From contig OX596335.1 in the NCBI GenBank assembly GCA_951394405.1, positions 3,224,001-3,288,000 of the forward strand: 64,000 nucleotides of DNA, given 5' to 3'. The notes below the pieces were generated by a model, which saw only the letters and a program-made list of their open reading frames with translations, was not told where the DNA came from and made no database searches. Positions 1 to 10,458 of the stretch are shown one piece after another. Each line of letters starts with the position of its first letter. Position 1 is the stretch's first letter. Origin of the DNA: Coprinellus micaceus (Eukaryota; Basidiomycota; Agaricomycetes; Agaricales; Psathyrellaceae). A program made the translations under genes and the position numbers.

Positions 1-6
1 GCTTGA

Positions 7-183
7 GTCGAGAAGCCCTCCATCACGGCCCCTAAAATATTGCCAGAGACAATGGAAGCCATTAAGCACGTACAGTCGTATTATCCCTTCTTGCTGACGG
101 GTAAAAGGATATGGGCAACACTGGACTGCGCTCCTGAATATCTTCAGGACGATCGCTTGAAGCTTGAATACAACCGTTTCTAG
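7..183 (+). CDS. 3' end of an unrecognised protein-coding gene (partial)
   Basis: Frame 1 is open from base 7 to a TAG at 181-183 and encodes about 58 residues with normal protein composition, including the stretches SYYPFLLTGKRIW and APEYLQDDRLKLEYNRF. A stop at bases 4-6 means the exon begins just after the window start, probably behind an intron acceptor. I do not recognise the family. The next gene starts about 130 nt downstream on the same strand, which fits a compact fungal genome. The call rests on composition and an open frame only, so it could be chance. Confidence 0.4.
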   Translation, partial: VEKPSITAPKILPETMEAIKHVQSYYPFLLTGKRIWATLDCAPEYLQDDRLKLEYNRF

Positions 184-312
184 TGAATCACTTACGTAAT
201 CAATGCTTTCAAACGTCAATTGCTTTCTTGCTTTCATGAAGGTTGCCGAGCGCGTTCAACTACCTGTCCCATCTTCACCCTTGTTTCTTCGTGTCTTTTT
301 CCACCCACCCAA

Positions 313-968
313 ATGTCGACACGAAGAAGGATTGGTGTTAGCGCCGCGACGACTGAGGCTGCACGAAGGCAGCTGATGCAACCAGTTCCCTGTTGGGAGC
401 AGACATGGGTACCAAGCGAGGTGAACCCCAACTTGAAGGTGTTCAAATGGATAAAGACAGACAAGGTTCAGGTACGTCCACTGGGACTCCTATTTTGTAT
501 GGGCACCTTATTTGACGCGTCTGTTGCTCGTTGCTGTAGCACTTCAGCGACGAAGAGGCAGAAGACGAACCACTAGCACCCCTACCCGACGAACCTGAGA
601 TCGTGGAAGGAGATGATGACATGGAGCAAGACGAAACCCGAGCGCCTTCGCGCGCCGAACCCGCAACAAAAGAGGGTACAGAAGTGCCAGAAGCTGGAAC
701 GGAGACTGGGGCCGAAGACTCGAAAGCGCCGTCGCCGAAACCGGAGCCCCTTGCCCTCGACCGTGAGGATACACAGGCTCCAGGGGACGAGGGTGGTGAC
801 GGAGATGAAGATAAGGGACCGGAGACAATGCAATTGGATATGTCGAGTATTGGACCGGATGGGTTGCCGCTGGATGGGAACGACTTGTCGCAGCTAACGC
901 CATCGGACGCGTTGGTGGGAGGAGCTGCGATGGACCAGAGCGTAGATCCGTTTGTCGAGACGACGTAG
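313..968 (+). CDS. Small acidic protein with BCL7-like N-terminus
   Basis: Two exons (313-471, 540-968) give 195 residues; the donor GTACGT and acceptor TGTAG join in phase 0. The start is the first ATG of a basic leader, MSTRRRIG. Residues 27-51 hold the pattern W-E-x2-W-V ... L-K-V-F-K-W, which matches the conserved N-terminal block of animal BCL7 proteins (WEKKWV ... LRIYKW), subunits of SWI/SNF (BAF) chromatin remodellers. The rest is acidic and low in complexity, as in BCL7. The match is read by eye over about 20 residues; a role as a remodeller subunit is inference. No other domain is visible. Confidence 0.6.
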
Positions 969-1391
969 CACTTTAACGTACGCTCTTATATGTCCTTCTT
1001 CTCCAGAGTCAGTTCACACAACAGCACTGATATGGATTAGTGCCCACACTCCCTACTCCCTGAGGCCTGGATATGTGAGGGATTCTGGGGGTGAACTTGT
1101 GGGGAAAAGGATCGTTGGGCTGGTAGATTCCCCATTTCGCTGCAAGCATTGCTAATGTTCGGTCGGTACGATACGCATCCCATGACCGGGCAGCATGTAA
1201 ACTTAAAGTGACAGAGACTGCGGCGCAGAGAACGACTGTACGCGCAGCCAGCTTCCTGATCTTCTGATTAGCGCCTAAACACCGCCTATATAAACCAGCG
1301 CGAGGTTGATCAGAAGCCCCAATTCCCGTCTCCCAGTCACCACCACCATCGCCCCTGAGAAGTGACTTCTGAGACTGGTATTCTCGCTACG
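969..1391. other. Intergenic region between the BCL7-like and hydrolase genes
   Basis: This holds the 3' flank of the BCL7-like gene and the promoter of the hydrolase gene. Apart from the TATA box I see no conserved element or credible reading frame. Confidence 0.4.
1287..1294 (+). promoter_or_regulatory. TATA box
   Basis: A perfect TATATAAA lies 98 nt upstream of the ATG of the carbon-nitrogen hydrolase gene. This spacing suits a core promoter with a short 5' leader. Confidence 0.5.
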
Positions 1392-3180
1392 ATGTCCTCT
1401 CTAGTCACCACTGCACGGTCGCTCTTTGCAGATGGCAAGCAGGATGTGATATTTATCCCCACAATTGCTGTCCTTTCGTCGTTTGCGTTGGCGCCGACGT
1501 CGACCATCGTCCCCACCACTTTGACCCTTGCGGTTTTGCATACGTATTCACGTATCCTGTTTCCTTCACTGACCTACACCGCCTTCATCTTCCTCTTGGT
1601 AGGCCTTGGAATAGGCGCCGCAGCACCCAACGTTTCCGCCTCGCTGGAAGCCCTCTCGACCGCATCTCCATCCATTATCCTCTTAACTGTCCTCTCCTCC
1701 GTCACCTCAGCCATCGTACTCGCAGCCGCATATGGAGATTGGCTCATCTCCCGCCATATCGCCTCGCCTACTGGCAAAACGCTCTTGTTTCCAGCCATCT
1801 GGGCGACGGTATGGTGTACGGTTCCCTACATCAACCCCTTTGGCCACCTCCTCACCTGGACCCGTGGTAACGTTTTGGACGCATACAGGTGGTTGGTACC
1901 TATCATGGGCACCTCCAGTCAGGACTGGATTGCTGCGGCATGGGCGGTCGTCTTGTCGGAGGTGTGCCAGGTGTGGTATATGGGAACACCTGACATCGAT
2001 ATCGACGAGGATGATCAGAATGAGGAGAACAGGGGGACGCGGTCGCCCACCCCCTTCCTCGCCGCGTTCCTTGTACTTCTCATCGTCCCTTCGTACTTTA
2101 CCCATGACGTACTCCCTCTTCCAGTATCCAACGTCAACGAAGCCACCGCGTTCGGGGTAGGCTGCATCATGCCCACCTTCCAGAGGTACAAACACTACGA
2201 ACCGACGCTCAAGGACTACATCGACGAGACGAAGAAGTTCCAGAACAGTGCCAAGTTTTTGCTGTGGCCCGAAGGAGCAGTCAGCTTTGACTCAGACAAA
2301 GAGCGCGATGCTGCCTTTGAAGAGGTTCGAGCAAACATATCTGGGTCGTACGTTGGAGTATCCTTCGAACAGTATGTACCCGACGCGAACGATCCGACTG
2401 GACGTAAGAGCGTGAAGAAGACCGGAATCGCAGTCATCAGCCAGACTTCAGATGAACCCCATCTTTTGTACTACAAACGTCATTTAGTCCCTTGTGAGTT
2501 AATTTCTGACCCTCTTCCAAACGTCAACTGAAGGTGTGATCATAGTGGTCGAATCCTATAGACTCTCACATTCCTTGGAACCCCCGGCACTTGTGAATGC
2601 CATCCTCCCTCGACCGCGTGACATCCCCCCTTCAAAATGGGGCCCAAAAGGCCTTCGCAACGTGTCCCTGTCGGCATCGATTTGCTTGGACTTTGCCCAT
2701 CCCCTACCCTTCGGCCACTTCGACTCCCGTCCTGGCCTCATTTTAGGCCCTGCACGCACATGGGAACAATCAGTCGGGGTCTCCATGTGGCTTCAAGCCC
2801 AACAACGTGCCGAAGAGCTGGACAGCGTCATCCTCTGGTGCGATGGAGGCGACGGCGGCGTCAGTGGGATTGCGGGAGGGGGATATGAAAGCTTTGAACA
2901 AGTTGGGCGCGGTTCTTGGGTCAAGAACATTGGCCTGGATCATCCATTTGGCCAGTCACAGACATTCTACGCACAATGGGGAGACTCCACTCTGTTGGTA
3001 TATTGGTTCTCTATGATGTCTCCGACCCTCCTCGGGGTGATCATTGCCGGAGGTGGGAAGCGTGCTCGGATGGTTAGACAACTTCGTCATCTCATTCCGG
3101 GCTTGAGACGCCAAAACCCCGAGAGGAGACCTCTTCTGGACGGGAACATTCCTCCTCTTATCGATTTTGGTACTGCGTAA
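1392..3180 (+). CDS. Membrane carbon-nitrogen hydrolase, apolipoprotein N-acyltransferase-like
   Basis: Two exons (1392-2493, 2546-3180) encode 578 residues. The acceptor at 2545 is chosen because it restores the family motif KRHLVPLVE. Several hydrophobic segments fill residues 10-250, then comes a nitrilase-fold domain with a complete Glu-Lys-Cys triad: E294 in LLWPEGAV, K362 in YYKRHLVP and C414 in SICLDF. A final hydrophobic segment (WFSMMSPTLLGVIIAG) precedes a basic tail. Membrane helices followed by a nitrilase domain and a last helix is the architecture of bacterial Lnt, which N-acylates lipoproteins. The fungal substrate is unknown. An in-frame GTG at 1362 was rejected as start in favour of the first ATG. 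Confidence 0.75.
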
Positions 3181-3199
3181 AGGATCCTCTTACCCTGAT

Positions 3200-5343
3200 A
3201 TGCCTTTCCTCTGTAGTGACTTTTAGCCTAGTCGGAAACCGTGTGGTCATCTGACATATGTTGTAATTTCATTTTAATTTACCAGCCTCCAGGCTGTCGA
3301 CACGCCGTGCCCTCGCGCATTCGATACACGAGTTGTCAATAAAAGTCGTGCGTCTGCGTGGATACTGGTTTCCCCCGCAAGTCCACAGTCGAGGGACTCG
3401 ATCGTCACCAACGTCGTCACCAAATTCCCAGTTGCAGTCGAGATTCGCCAGAGGCCTTCGGGGCTCCCTACGCATCTCGACGCGGCCCAAGTCGTCGTCC
3501 ACGACCTTCATCCACTCTTTCCAGCGCCGGTTCACCAGTCGCAGTGGTGGCAGGGAACTCGAGTCGGTGCACGAAGATCTAGACGACTTTCACATCATCA
3601 CCGACGAAGACCTGTTGGTGCCACCCACACTGCCGCCCGCGACCATTGACCTGCGACATCCACCACCGCCGTCGCTCGTCTCCAAGCACGCGCCGAAGCT
3701 CCAACTCCAGACGACTGGGGGAGGATTCAGGCGCTCCCAGAACCTTGAATCGGCCTCGGCAAATACCCCGCACTCGGCCTTTGCTTCAGACACTTCTGGC
3801 CCTTCGGAGCTAGGCGACATTACGAGGAGCTTCCCTTCACCGCCGACCCATATACCTGAACTTGTATCGCCCAATACTCGTGAGTCTGCTCTGCCTGCAC
3901 ATATTGGCCTCCTTGACAAGCCCCCACAGCACGATCTCCTCTAGCTCAAGCACAATACGCCACTGCACCAGTGCCGATTCCCATTGAACACACCACTTCC
4001 GCTACCCCCACCGCCAAAGAAAGCATATTCTCTATCAGCCGTTTCAAGACAGGCGTGAAGCGCATCTTTCGAACATCTTTCCGATTCCCACTCTTCAGGA
4101 AGCCAACCCCAGAGCCTGTGCTTCCCCCTCCGATATTCGTCAACTCGCAGCCGCTATTACCCCAGGATCCTGCGGATCCCCCAGTCGAACCCTCGAACCC
4201 AAGACTATCAGTTGGCGACACGTCCATAGACGACCGCCTCTTTCGTAAATTCGAATTCGTCGACCCAGGTAGCCTAACCTATACCCCCGCTCCAGAGCCC
4301 CACAAAGATTTCGTCCCAGGTTTCACTCAAAGCACGTTCATCCCACCATCGCCCTCTTGGATCGCATCTCAAGTCGCATCGGAACTAGAGGCAGCAAATT
4401 ACCCACCCACCGGCTTATCACTCGAGATCGACGGACCAGTCCAGAAACTTCCAATCCTTTCTCTGTCTGTACCAACCGCGGTCACTCCATCTAGAGCTCC
4501 CAGTGCTCAAACAACGACGTCACTGCCCCTCTCGCCTTTAGACGTACACGAGGCAACCGGAGACGAACACGAGGCGACTTCGAAACTTCGGCCAATACCC
4601 CTTGCCTCGCGGACCTCGTCAGCTAATTCAAAGTTTTCATTCGCCACCGCCAACACCGACTTTTCGGCAAACGGATCGAGAGCGTACCTCCAGCATACGG
4701 GTTACTGAACGATGGATTATACTGGTGGGAAGCGGAACGATGTTATCGACGGAGGAGGAGAGTACGACTATAGCGGGATGAGATTCTTTACCGACGCTCC
4801 TCCCCCGCGACAAGAAGTGCGTATCACTCCTTCCTGTGTGCATCGCACCAGACGTCTGACCGAGAGATTCGTAGCCTGCACCACCACAGCCTCCTCAGGC
4901 CCCTTATGTCCCTTCAACGCCCGTAATAGAACAGAACGAAGCATTCCTCTTTGCACTCGAATCGGCACCCAACGTCTTGTACTCTAAATGGAAGCAATAC
5001 GGTCAGGTACGCACCTCCTGCTTTTTGTCGCATTTATTTGCTGAAGCTCCTTTCGACACGCCAGCTCGGCGTTCTAGGATGGTGCGCAGAGTTCGGTGAA
5101 CTCATCGACCACCTGAAAGACCTTGGATTCAATGGAAACATGTTCGTCACCACCCGCGGTCAAGCCCTAAAAACATGCGAGGAAATCCTCAAGCTCGACC
5201 TGATACACGAGGTTAAGATGCAGATTATCGTGATGTATCTGTCGTATCAGATCGCGCGACTCAGGAGATTCTTGGACGGTGAACGTGTCTGGACGGACTA
5301 CCCAGAGCCACAGTTCCCCGTAAACGTCCCAACAGGACAGTGA
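3200..5343 (+). CDS. Unrecognised fungal protein, start uncertain
   Basis: I join exons about 3286-3879, 3945-4683, 4774-4816, 4890-5006 and 5065-5343. All junctions keep phase, and the 4684-4773 intron removes an in-frame TGA at 4706. The long first coding block (open from 3267) contains no ATG. A candidate start at 3200 (MPFL, donor at 3213, acceptor at 3285) would begin only 20 nt after the preceding stop. The N-terminal two thirds is Pro/Ser/Thr-rich and probably disordered. The C-terminal 130 residues look folded (SKWKQYGQ, LGVLGWCAEFGELIDHL, a helical repeat, then RFLDGERVWTDYPEPQFP). I do not recognise the family and assign no function. Confidence 0.5.
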
Positions 5344-5895
5344 TATCCGTGTTGCATGGCTGGATCCACGTTCGCAGGGTTTTCCTCCCATCTCTCCTCA
5401 TTTTACCATACCATGACGATACCGCCGAACTAAGTCACGTAACATCTATGGCATGACCCCCACCACAACCCCACCTCCTTGTAGCTTTGAATCTCGCCTT
5501 ATGTATCATACAATAGCTTTCACAACATTTCCATTATGACAACCCCCCAAAGCCCAGGACACGAATATTAACACTATGATGGAGCGAGATAGACGGAGAA
5601 TGAAGAGGGGGATAGGTGGTCGACAGCTCAGGCTGGTGGACTACTAGTACACGGATTAACAAGGTGTAAACCCAGGAGAATAGTAAGTATGGCGGGTTAG
5701 TTATATCCTACAGTTCGTACAGCAGTTATTGCACAAAGGTCATAAAGTTAGCAGCGGGGGCAGAGGGTTACAAGGGTCCTAGAGAACGGCGGTGCGTAAA
5801 AACATGCTAAATAGATGATGAATAACGGGTTAGATAGAAGCGCATGAATCAAGTGTTATGCAATGTGAAGTGGAAGAAGGAAGCCAATAATGGGA
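5344..5895. other. Intergenic region between convergent genes
   Basis: This is the shared 3' flank of two tail-to-tail genes. It is moderately AT-rich with short C-runs near 5460. I see no gene, repeat or RNA structure. Confidence 0.4.
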
Positions 5896-8800
5896 TCATG
5901 CGTTGGTCGTAACGCCTGGGTATTTTGCCCAGTAGTCACTTGTACGAACCGTGGCAGTCGCGGGTTTCAGTGGGGGGAGTGGTGCGGGTTGGTATGTAGA
6001 TTCACGGGGCGGCTCCGGAAGTGGGTTCTTCGTAAGGGGGGATCGTGCAAGGATAGGCAAGTTATCGGGAGGTGACGATCCGTGGTGGCTCGAGCGGTGT
6101 TGGCGCGGTAGGGGTAGTGCAGTGTTTCCAATGTTGTTGTGGTCGTAAGGGTCGTAAAGAGTGGAATCTGGTAAACTGGGTATCGAGGCAGGCGAACCAT
6201 ACATGATCGGCGGCTGCTTGTTCGGCATCGAGTGGTATATTGACGATCCTGGGTGGCCTTGGAAGGGCGCCTGCAGGGAGAACGCGGTATAGCTGGAACC
6301 ATACGAGGCGCCTTGGCTCGAGAGGTTGTCGCTAAAGCTGAGGACACTCTGAGTGGGAATAGACTGGACCGCGTTGCCACTCATTTCTGCGCCGTACATG
6401 CTCCGCGCTTTCCACATTCGCTCCATGTCCCAAGCGTCCTTTGCGCGCAGCGCGTTCAGATCGGCAGCCGATGGCAGTTCGGAAGTCGGGCGTGTCGCCG
6501 CCGTGGATGGCCTGCGTTCAACGCGGCCTTCGGAGTCAGCCGCGAGGTAGATCGACTGCGTCGCGTTGGCGTAGTATGATTCGGTGCGACTCTGATCTGG
6601 AGTGTGGTACACGGACTTGGACTTGTCCCTGCGGTCGTCTTCAGACCGTCGGCTTTCGCGCTTCCGCCGTGAGCGGGAGTCATCAGAAGACCGTTGCTCA
6701 TCAGGGTGGTATTGACTGGCCCGCTTGCTCTTCTCTGCCTTTCGGCGCTCTTCGCGTTCTTTCCTTCTCCGTTCCTTCTCGCGCTCCTTCTCCTTCTCCA
6801 GCTCCATTTGCCGGAGTCTCTCCCTCTCTCTCTCCAACTCCAACTGCCTTAGCCTCTCCCGCTCTCGTTCCAGATCCCTGACTCTCTCCCTCTCTAATTC
6901 TCGCAACCGCTCCTCTCTCTCCAACTCCAGCAATCGTTGCCTCTCCTTCTCCCGCTCCTTTTCCAATTGCTTGAGCTTCTCCTTCTCTTGCTCCAACTCA
7001 CGAACCCGCTCCCTCTCCCTCTCCCTGTCTCGTTCCAACTCCCGTATACGTTCCCTTTCGCGCTCGCGCTCCTTCTCCAACTCCTTCAGCCTCTGCCGCT
7101 CCCTTTCTCTCTCCTCCATCTCCAACTTCCGCTGAATCTGCAACTGAAGCTCTAACTCTCGCTGCTGCCGTTCCCTCTCTCTTTCCCTCTCCATCCTCTC
7201 CCATTCCTGCCTCTCCCGTTCCAACCTCTCCCGTTCACGTTCACGGTCCCTCTCCAGTTCCCTCTGCTGCCTCCTCGCCTCCCGTTCTCTTTCCTTCTCC
7301 CTCTCCCTCTGCTCCTCCCTCTCCCTCTCCCTCCGTCTCCGTGCTCTCTCCTTCTCCCTCTGTCTCTCCCGTTCCCTCTGCTCCTCCTCATACCGCTTCT
7401 CCTCCTCGTGTCTCCGCCGCTCTTCTCGGCGCCTCCTCTCCTCGGCGCGTGCCTTCTCTTCTTCTTTCTCCCGTTCCCGCTCCTTACGCAACTCGGACCT
7501 CCGCCTCGAAGACGAATCGTCTCGTGGTGGCGGTGGTGGCGGACTCTCCTCGTACTGACGAACAGGCGGCGAGTCATCGAGGTACCTATTGTAGACTGAC
7601 GAGTGCCTAACGTTCGATGTACTAGGCATCTTGGGAACCGGAACTGGCGAGACGCTCGCCTGCTGGGGCACTTTCGAATGTCTTGCGCTCCCTCTCTGAT
7701 GCTGCTCGTCCTGCATATGCTGCCGGCTCGAAGAAGAAGAAATTGTGGGTTGACTGCTATCCTTCCGAACACTACTCTCCCTCCTCTGCCTGTCATCGTC
7801 CTTGGACGAACGCGTCTTCGTCGCAGCTTTCGCGTCCCCATTAACGAGCCCCCACTGTCGCCCGGCAGAAACGATTGCTTCTTTGTTCTCCGGGGAATGA
7901 TTCCGCGCCTGCTTGAAGGTCTCCGTCTGGCTGACCGTCCGAAGGGGCGCGGGTGTATCACTCGGTAACTGCCTCTTTGATTCCTTCTCTTTAGACGGCT
8001 CTCTCGCCCCTTTGGCAGGGAGCGGAGGCGGGGCTGGAGGGTCCATGTCGATGGGAAGCGCAGAGTGGAATGGGGTCGGCGGGTTCGCGAGGACAGACGT
8101 GGCAGAACAAGGTGAGTCAGTGTACGAAAGGTAAGAGTTGATACGGTCTTGACTCGTCATTTCTTCTGGCGAAAAAGGGACAAAGACACCTGCAGTAACT
8201 CCACTAATAACGGAGGCGACTGGAAGTCCGAGGGCTGCAGCTTCTGGTGGCGCTTTGCTCAAGCGGTTGTTGACTGCATAAGCGTGGCTCTTGACTCTGA
8301 AAAGTGGGGGAGTTTCGGGAGCCCGAGCGGGGGACTTCGAACGGGATGGCGAAAGGAGAGCCGTGGGCAGGGCTGGGGTGGGAGGTGGCGGGGTAGGTGC
8401 AGGTGTAGGGATCGCTGGGGGCTTGTCTTTCGCGGGGAGTGTTGGAGCAGCTGATATAGTCGACGCACCGGCATCGACGGTGCTGTCTGGGGGAACGGGC
8501 TTGTTTGATACATCGGAGGTCGCTTTCTCTTCGTCCGAGTCGCTAGAAGAGTCCGAGTCTGAGGAGTCAGTGTCAGATTCAGAAATGGAGTCCGCAAAAG
8601 ATGCGGTTGTGCCTCGAGGAATTTGAGGAGCTGCAGGGGTGGCAGTCGTCTGGGATGTAGCGGACAAGACTGTTGCTCGCCGGCTGAGAGAAGCAGGATC
8701 AGCGCGTTCCTGTTCTAAAGGCTTCTCGGTTGGGGCTGTCGGTGTGCTAAGGCCGAGGGTGCTTCCAGCCGTTGAAGGAGCAGGGATAGGGAGTGGTTTG

Positions 8801-10458
8801 TCGTAATGGCTGGATGTCCGCTCCAAAGTGGGATTCTGGACAGTAAGCATGCCGGGAGGAGGGGAGGGTTCGCGAGGCATTGAAGGTGGGGGAGACAGGG
8901 AGTTCGAAACAGAGAAGTCTCGTTGCAGCAGTGGTGCCTTCTGTATCGGAGAACCCGTGTCTGGATCAAAGTCGGGGTTCGCAACAGTAAGCTTGCCTAT
9001 GGAAAATGGTGCTTCGAGGGAGACATAGGAAAAGGGTGGCGAGGGGGGAGGAAGTGTCGGTGGTTCGTCCCTCTCCAGAGGGTGTGAAAGCTGTGGTTCT
9101 TGAGCCATTGAAGGAGGAGCAACCCTCTTCGGTGGTCCAACCTTCTCTGAAGCTGGATGTGAGGACGCGCGGTCAAAGCTTTGGCGTTTCATAGACGCAT
9201 GATCCTCAGGATTAACATGCAACCAGCTGTACTCCCTGCTGGTGTTCGCTAAGAAATCCTCCGACCGTCTGAACAGACTAAACTTCTTGGCTATCCTTCC
9301 CACAAAGGAACTACGCTTCTCCTTCTTGGGCGTCAACTGGGGCTGTGAAGGGAAAGGATAAACGACAGGCGGAGCAACAGACATGCGTTTGGGCAGGGTG
9401 TCAGGAGTGACGGAATCGGAGAGGTATATGCGGTCAATTGGAGTTGGCGGCGCTGATGCTGTTTTCCGATGGTCTGACTCCTTCGTTGGGGGTTTGAAGA
9501 GGGTGGTGAGGTCGGTGTTGTTGGGATTCCGCCGTTTACTCAATTTCCTAGGACCTGCAATGTTAATAGAATTGATAGTTGATGGGGGTTTCTCCGGAAC
9601 CAGATCGTGCAGGTGAACAGCAGAAGTCGACTGTGATAGTGGTGATGGAGCAACTGCTTTGAAGCTGTTCTGGGCTGCCGTCATGCTCGCTCTCCTGGGT
9701 CGTACTCCTTGCACCTGCTCGAGACTCGTGAGTGAATCATGATACGGAGAGAGATGGGCGCGACGTACATCGAGCTCCAGCTTCGTCGAAACAGGCGCTA
9801 GAATGTCGTACGGCGAGTCATGGTGCCAGGTACTACCCCAAGGATCGGTGACGTCCATTAAATCGACGTTGTCCGGCGCAGTCTGTGACGTTTTACGCGA
9901 CCTGGGCTTGATACCATCACCAATACGAGTTTGGGAGGAAGCTGGGGTTGCTTGTGGAGACACTGACGCCCTCTTGCTGGCCCCGCCAGTTTCGTGAATG
10001 TTGTCGGGTGTCGAGGAGGTGCTAATTGGGGGGAAGGAAGTGGAGAAGAACGTCGGCGGGCGCGCTGAGGGTTGTTTCTCGGCTGGCGGGATGAGGTGGT
10101 GATTCTTGTACCATCTAGGACCGAGTGGGTTGTGTAAATGATATTTGACCTTGAATCCGGGCTGTGGTAGGTCGGCCAAAGGGTCATTCGCCATTGGTGT
10201 CCCATGTATCGACTCCGGATTCAAGGATCGAGAATGGCTGAGCTTTGAGATAGACCCGAGAGGCACCTGCAAGCCATCTTCATCGACACCGAATTCTAGG
10301 CTGTATTGCGCATCGCTGGGTAGTGTCGGAGGAGGTGGTTGCGCTACCGGACTGGTACTGTGGGTGGTATTCGATCGCTTGAGAGATTTACGCGACCAAA
10401 AGGAGCCCCCTCCGCCTGAATTCTTGGACGACTTGCGTTCTGGGGTGAATCCCCTCAT
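5896..10458 (-). CDS. 1520-residue intronless protein with a long Arg/Glu helix
   Basis: One uninterrupted frame of 1520 codons runs from ATG (10458) to TGA, unusual beside intron-rich neighbours. The N-terminal 950 residues are rich in Ser, Pro and basic residues, with Pro tracts and an acidic Ser/Asp run (about residues 620-640). Residues about 985-1245 are almost only Arg, Glu, Lys, Gln and Leu in repeated RERERE patterns, typical of a stable single alpha-helix or coiled coil. The C-terminus is Ser/Pro-rich and ends with DYWAKYPGV. No enzyme domain is visible. A scaffold or cytoskeletal role is a guess. Opposite-strand frames across the repeat are shadows of its biased composition. Confidence 0.75.
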   Translation of the reverse strand: MRGFTPERKSSKNSGGGGSFWSRKSLKRSNTTHSTSPVAQPPPPTLPSDAQYSLEFGVDEDGLQVPLGSISKLSHSRSLNPESIHGTPMANDPLADLPQPGFKVKYHLHNPLGPRWYKNHHLIPPAEKQPSARPPTFFSTSFPPISTSSTPDNIHETGGASKRASVSPQATPASSQTRIGDGIKPRSRKTSQTAPDNVDLMDVTDPWGSTWHHDSPYDILAPVSTKLELDVRRAHLSPYHDSLTSLEQVQGVRPRRASMTAAQNSFKAVAPSPLSQSTSAVHLHDLVPEKPPSTINSINIAGPRKLSKRRNPNNTDLTTLFKPPTKESDHRKTASAPPTPIDRIYLSDSVTPDTLPKRMSVAPPVVYPFPSQPQLTPKKEKRSSFVGRIAKKFSLFRRSEDFLANTSREYSWLHVNPEDHASMKRQSFDRASSHPASEKVGPPKRVAPPSMAQEPQLSHPLERDEPPTLPPPSPPFSYVSLEAPFSIGKLTVANPDFDPDTGSPIQKAPLLQRDFSVSNSLSPPPSMPREPSPPPGMLTVQNPTLERTSSHYDKPLPIPAPSTAGSTLGLSTPTAPTEKPLEQERADPASLSRRATVLSATSQTTATPAAPQIPRGTTASFADSISESDTDSSDSDSSSDSDEEKATSDVSNKPVPPDSTVDAGASTISAAPTLPAKDKPPAIPTPAPTPPPPTPALPTALLSPSRSKSPARAPETPPLFRVKSHAYAVNNRLSKAPPEAAALGLPVASVISGVTAGVFVPFSPEEMTSQDRINSYLSYTDSPCSATSVLANPPTPFHSALPIDMDPPAPPPLPAKGAREPSKEKESKRQLPSDTPAPLRTVSQTETFKQARNHSPENKEAIVSAGRQWGLVNGDAKAATKTRSSKDDDRQRRESSVRKDSSQPTISSSSSRQHMQDEQHQRGSARHSKVPQQASVSPVPVPKMPSTSNVRHSSVYNRYLDDSPPVRQYEESPPPPPPRDDSSSRRRSELRKEREREKEEEKARAEERRRREERRRHEEEKRYEEEQRERERQREKERARRRREREREEQREREKEREREARRQQRELERDRERERERLERERQEWERMERERERERQQRELELQLQIQRKLEMEERERERQRLKELEKERERERERIRELERDRERERERVRELEQEKEKLKQLEKEREKERQRLLELEREERLRELERERVRDLERERERLRQLELERERERLRQMELEKEKEREKERRRKEREERRKAEKSKRASQYHPDEQRSSDDSRSRRKRESRRSEDDRRDKSKSVYHTPDQSRTESYYANATQSIYLAADSEGRVERRPSTAATRPTSELPSAADLNALRAKDAWDMERMWKARSMYGAEMSGNAVQSIPTQSVLSFSDNLSSQGASYGSSYTAFSLQAPFQGHPGSSIYHSMPNKQPPIMYGSPASIPSLPDSTLYDPYDHNNIGNTALPLPRQHRSSHHGSSPPDNLPILARSPLTKNPLPEPPRESTYQPAPLPPLKPATATVRTSDYWAKYPGVTTNA
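6725..7500 (-). repeat. Purine-biased low-complexity tract encoding the Arg/Glu helix
   Basis: On the plus strand this reads as CTC/TCC-rich imperfect hexamer-like repeats with few breaks. It is coding on the minus strand, so the bias reflects the RERERE protein repeat and not a non-coding satellite. Confidence 0.7.

Noticed and set aside
6725..7961. Ser/Leu/Arg-rich frames on both strands over the charged repeat
   Set aside because: They are by-products of the CTC/TCC-biased sequence that encodes the RERERE helix.
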